The notes beneath the pieces were generated by a model that worked only from the letters and a program-made list of their open reading frames with translations, did no database searches and was not told where the DNA came from. DNA of 5,233 nucleotides from an uncultured bacterium. GTDB taxonomy: Bacteria > Patescibacteriota > CALEFQ01. Made by a program: the position numbers and the translations under genes. Location of the stretch: assembly GCA_937877125.1 (NCBI GenBank), contig CALEFQ010000061.1, positions 1 to 5,233 on the forward strand, written 5' to 3'. The stretch's first letter is position 1. Each line of letters begins with the position of its first letter. Below, piece after piece: positions 4,617-5,233 of the stretch.

Positions 4617-5233
4617 ATGAACACGAAAATTTACCAAAATGTCTTTCAGCGCCGTTTCTCGACGGTCGTCGCCGTGGCCGTCATCGTGACGGGGTTGGCG
4701 GTGCTGGCGACCGGTTTGCTGCCGGAGCGTTATTCCGTTTCCGTCTCGGTGGCTGTCAATGTTTCGGATCGCCAAAACACGCCTGATTACAAGTTTTCTC
4801 GTTATTACGGCACCCAGGCCAGTGAAAAGTTTTCGGAAACCGTGGCCAGCTGGTTCCAGAGCCCGGAAGTAGTCCAACGCATTTTTGAACGCGCCGAACT
4901 TGATCCGGGGACGACCAGTTTGCGCAACTTATCCAAGATATTTGATGCCGAGCCCTTGGCGGCTCAAAACGTTGAGGTTGATTTCACGACGGCCTCCCGC
5001 GAAGAAGCGCTTAAGCTTCTGGATGCTGTTCGGGCCGAGGTCGCCAAAAAAACCGCCGACTTGAACCAGGAAGAAGAAGCAACTTTTGAGACGATTATTG
5101 CGGAGCCGATTATTATTTCCAAGGAACGCGATTACTTGTTAAACGGCGTGGTCGGTTTGGTGGTCGGTCTGATTGCCGGCCTAGCTTTGGCGGCGGCGCG
5201 GGAATACTGGTCTCGGCCCAAGGAGTCGGTTTA
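4617..5233 (+). CDS. Wzz-like polysaccharide chain-length protein, cut by window end
   Basis: The frame runs 205 codons from ATG at 4617 to the window edge without a stop; the last two bases, TA, could begin a stop codon. The architecture is that of small Wzz/polysaccharide co-polymerase proteins: a short basic N-terminus (MNTKIYQNVFQRR), a first helix (about 15-35), an extracytoplasmic domain with helix-rich parts (about 68-92 and 127-158), and a glycine-rich second helix (about 174-194) preceded by AEPIIISKERDYL. A short basic tail follows. In this family it would set glycan chain length or assist polymerisation and export. No Walker motifs or kinase domain are present in the visible part; if TA begins a stop, the protein lacks a fused BY-kinase. 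The start lies 6 nt after the glycosyltransferase stop with no Shine-Dalgarno, so coupled translation is likely. Sequence similarity to named Wzz proteins is only general. Confidence 0.8.
   Translation, partial: MNTKIYQNVFQRRFSTVVAVAVIVTGLAVLATGLLPERYSVSVSVAVNVSDRQNTPDYKFSRYYGTQASEKFSETVASWFQSPEVVQRIFERAELDPGTTSLRNLSKIFDAEPLAAQNVEVDFTTASREEALKLLDAVRAEVAKKTADLNQEEEATFETIIAEPIIISKERDYLLNGVVGLVVGLIAGLALAAAREYWSRPKESV

Noticed and set aside
4602..4877. 91-codon open frame on the minus strand over the Wzz-like gene
   Set aside because: It is a shadow of the plus-strand coding frame, which is open to the window edge with two membrane helices in the expected places and continues the operon spacing.

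Overview
The window reads as a compact chromosomal segment of a bacterium with mid-range GC. All supported features are on the + strand. A Patescibacteria/CPR-type or similarly compact lineage is my best guess. The grounds are the tight spacing, the envelope-polysaccharide genes that start without a Shine-Dalgarno sequence, and a divergent RNase P RNA. This is inference only; no 16S or other marker gene is present.

Layout. (1) Positions 2-508 hold the C-terminal part of a DUF362/COG2768-type Fe-S protein with two ferredoxin motifs. It is interrupted by an in-frame TAA inside the first motif. A possible 23-codon ORF overlaps its stop codon, and a good intrinsic terminator follows. (2) Positions 629-1441 form a self-contained single-gene unit: a consensus-like extended -10 promoter, a strong Shine-Dalgarno, a 225-aa exported protein of unknown function, and an intrinsic terminator. 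(3) Positions 1443-2076 hold rnpB, the RNA subunit of RNase P, with its own promoter and a short terminator. The conserved core is clear (P1, P2, P4, P14, P18 and the conserved joining regions). Several peripheral helices are long, and three of them (P3, P12, P19) share nearly the same arm sequence. (4) From 2095 to the window end runs an envelope-polysaccharide operon: a polyprenyl-phosphate sugar-1-phosphate transferase, a GT4 glycosyltransferase whose start overlaps the previous stop, and, 6 nt later, a Wzz-like chain-length protein cut by the window end.

How the genes work together. The operon fits the early steps of surface glycan synthesis: the first sugar is loaded on the lipid carrier, a second sugar is added, and chain length is then controlled. 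The rnpB terminator ends only 18 nt before the operon's first ATG. Operon expression therefore needs read-through from rnpB or a weak promoter that overlaps the rnpB 3' flank.

The observations most worth following are the repeated arms and the expanded P4-P8 segment in rnpB, the ochre codon in the Fe-S protein, and the strongly expressed-looking orphan secreted protein. I do not see a clearly new multi-gene system in the window.
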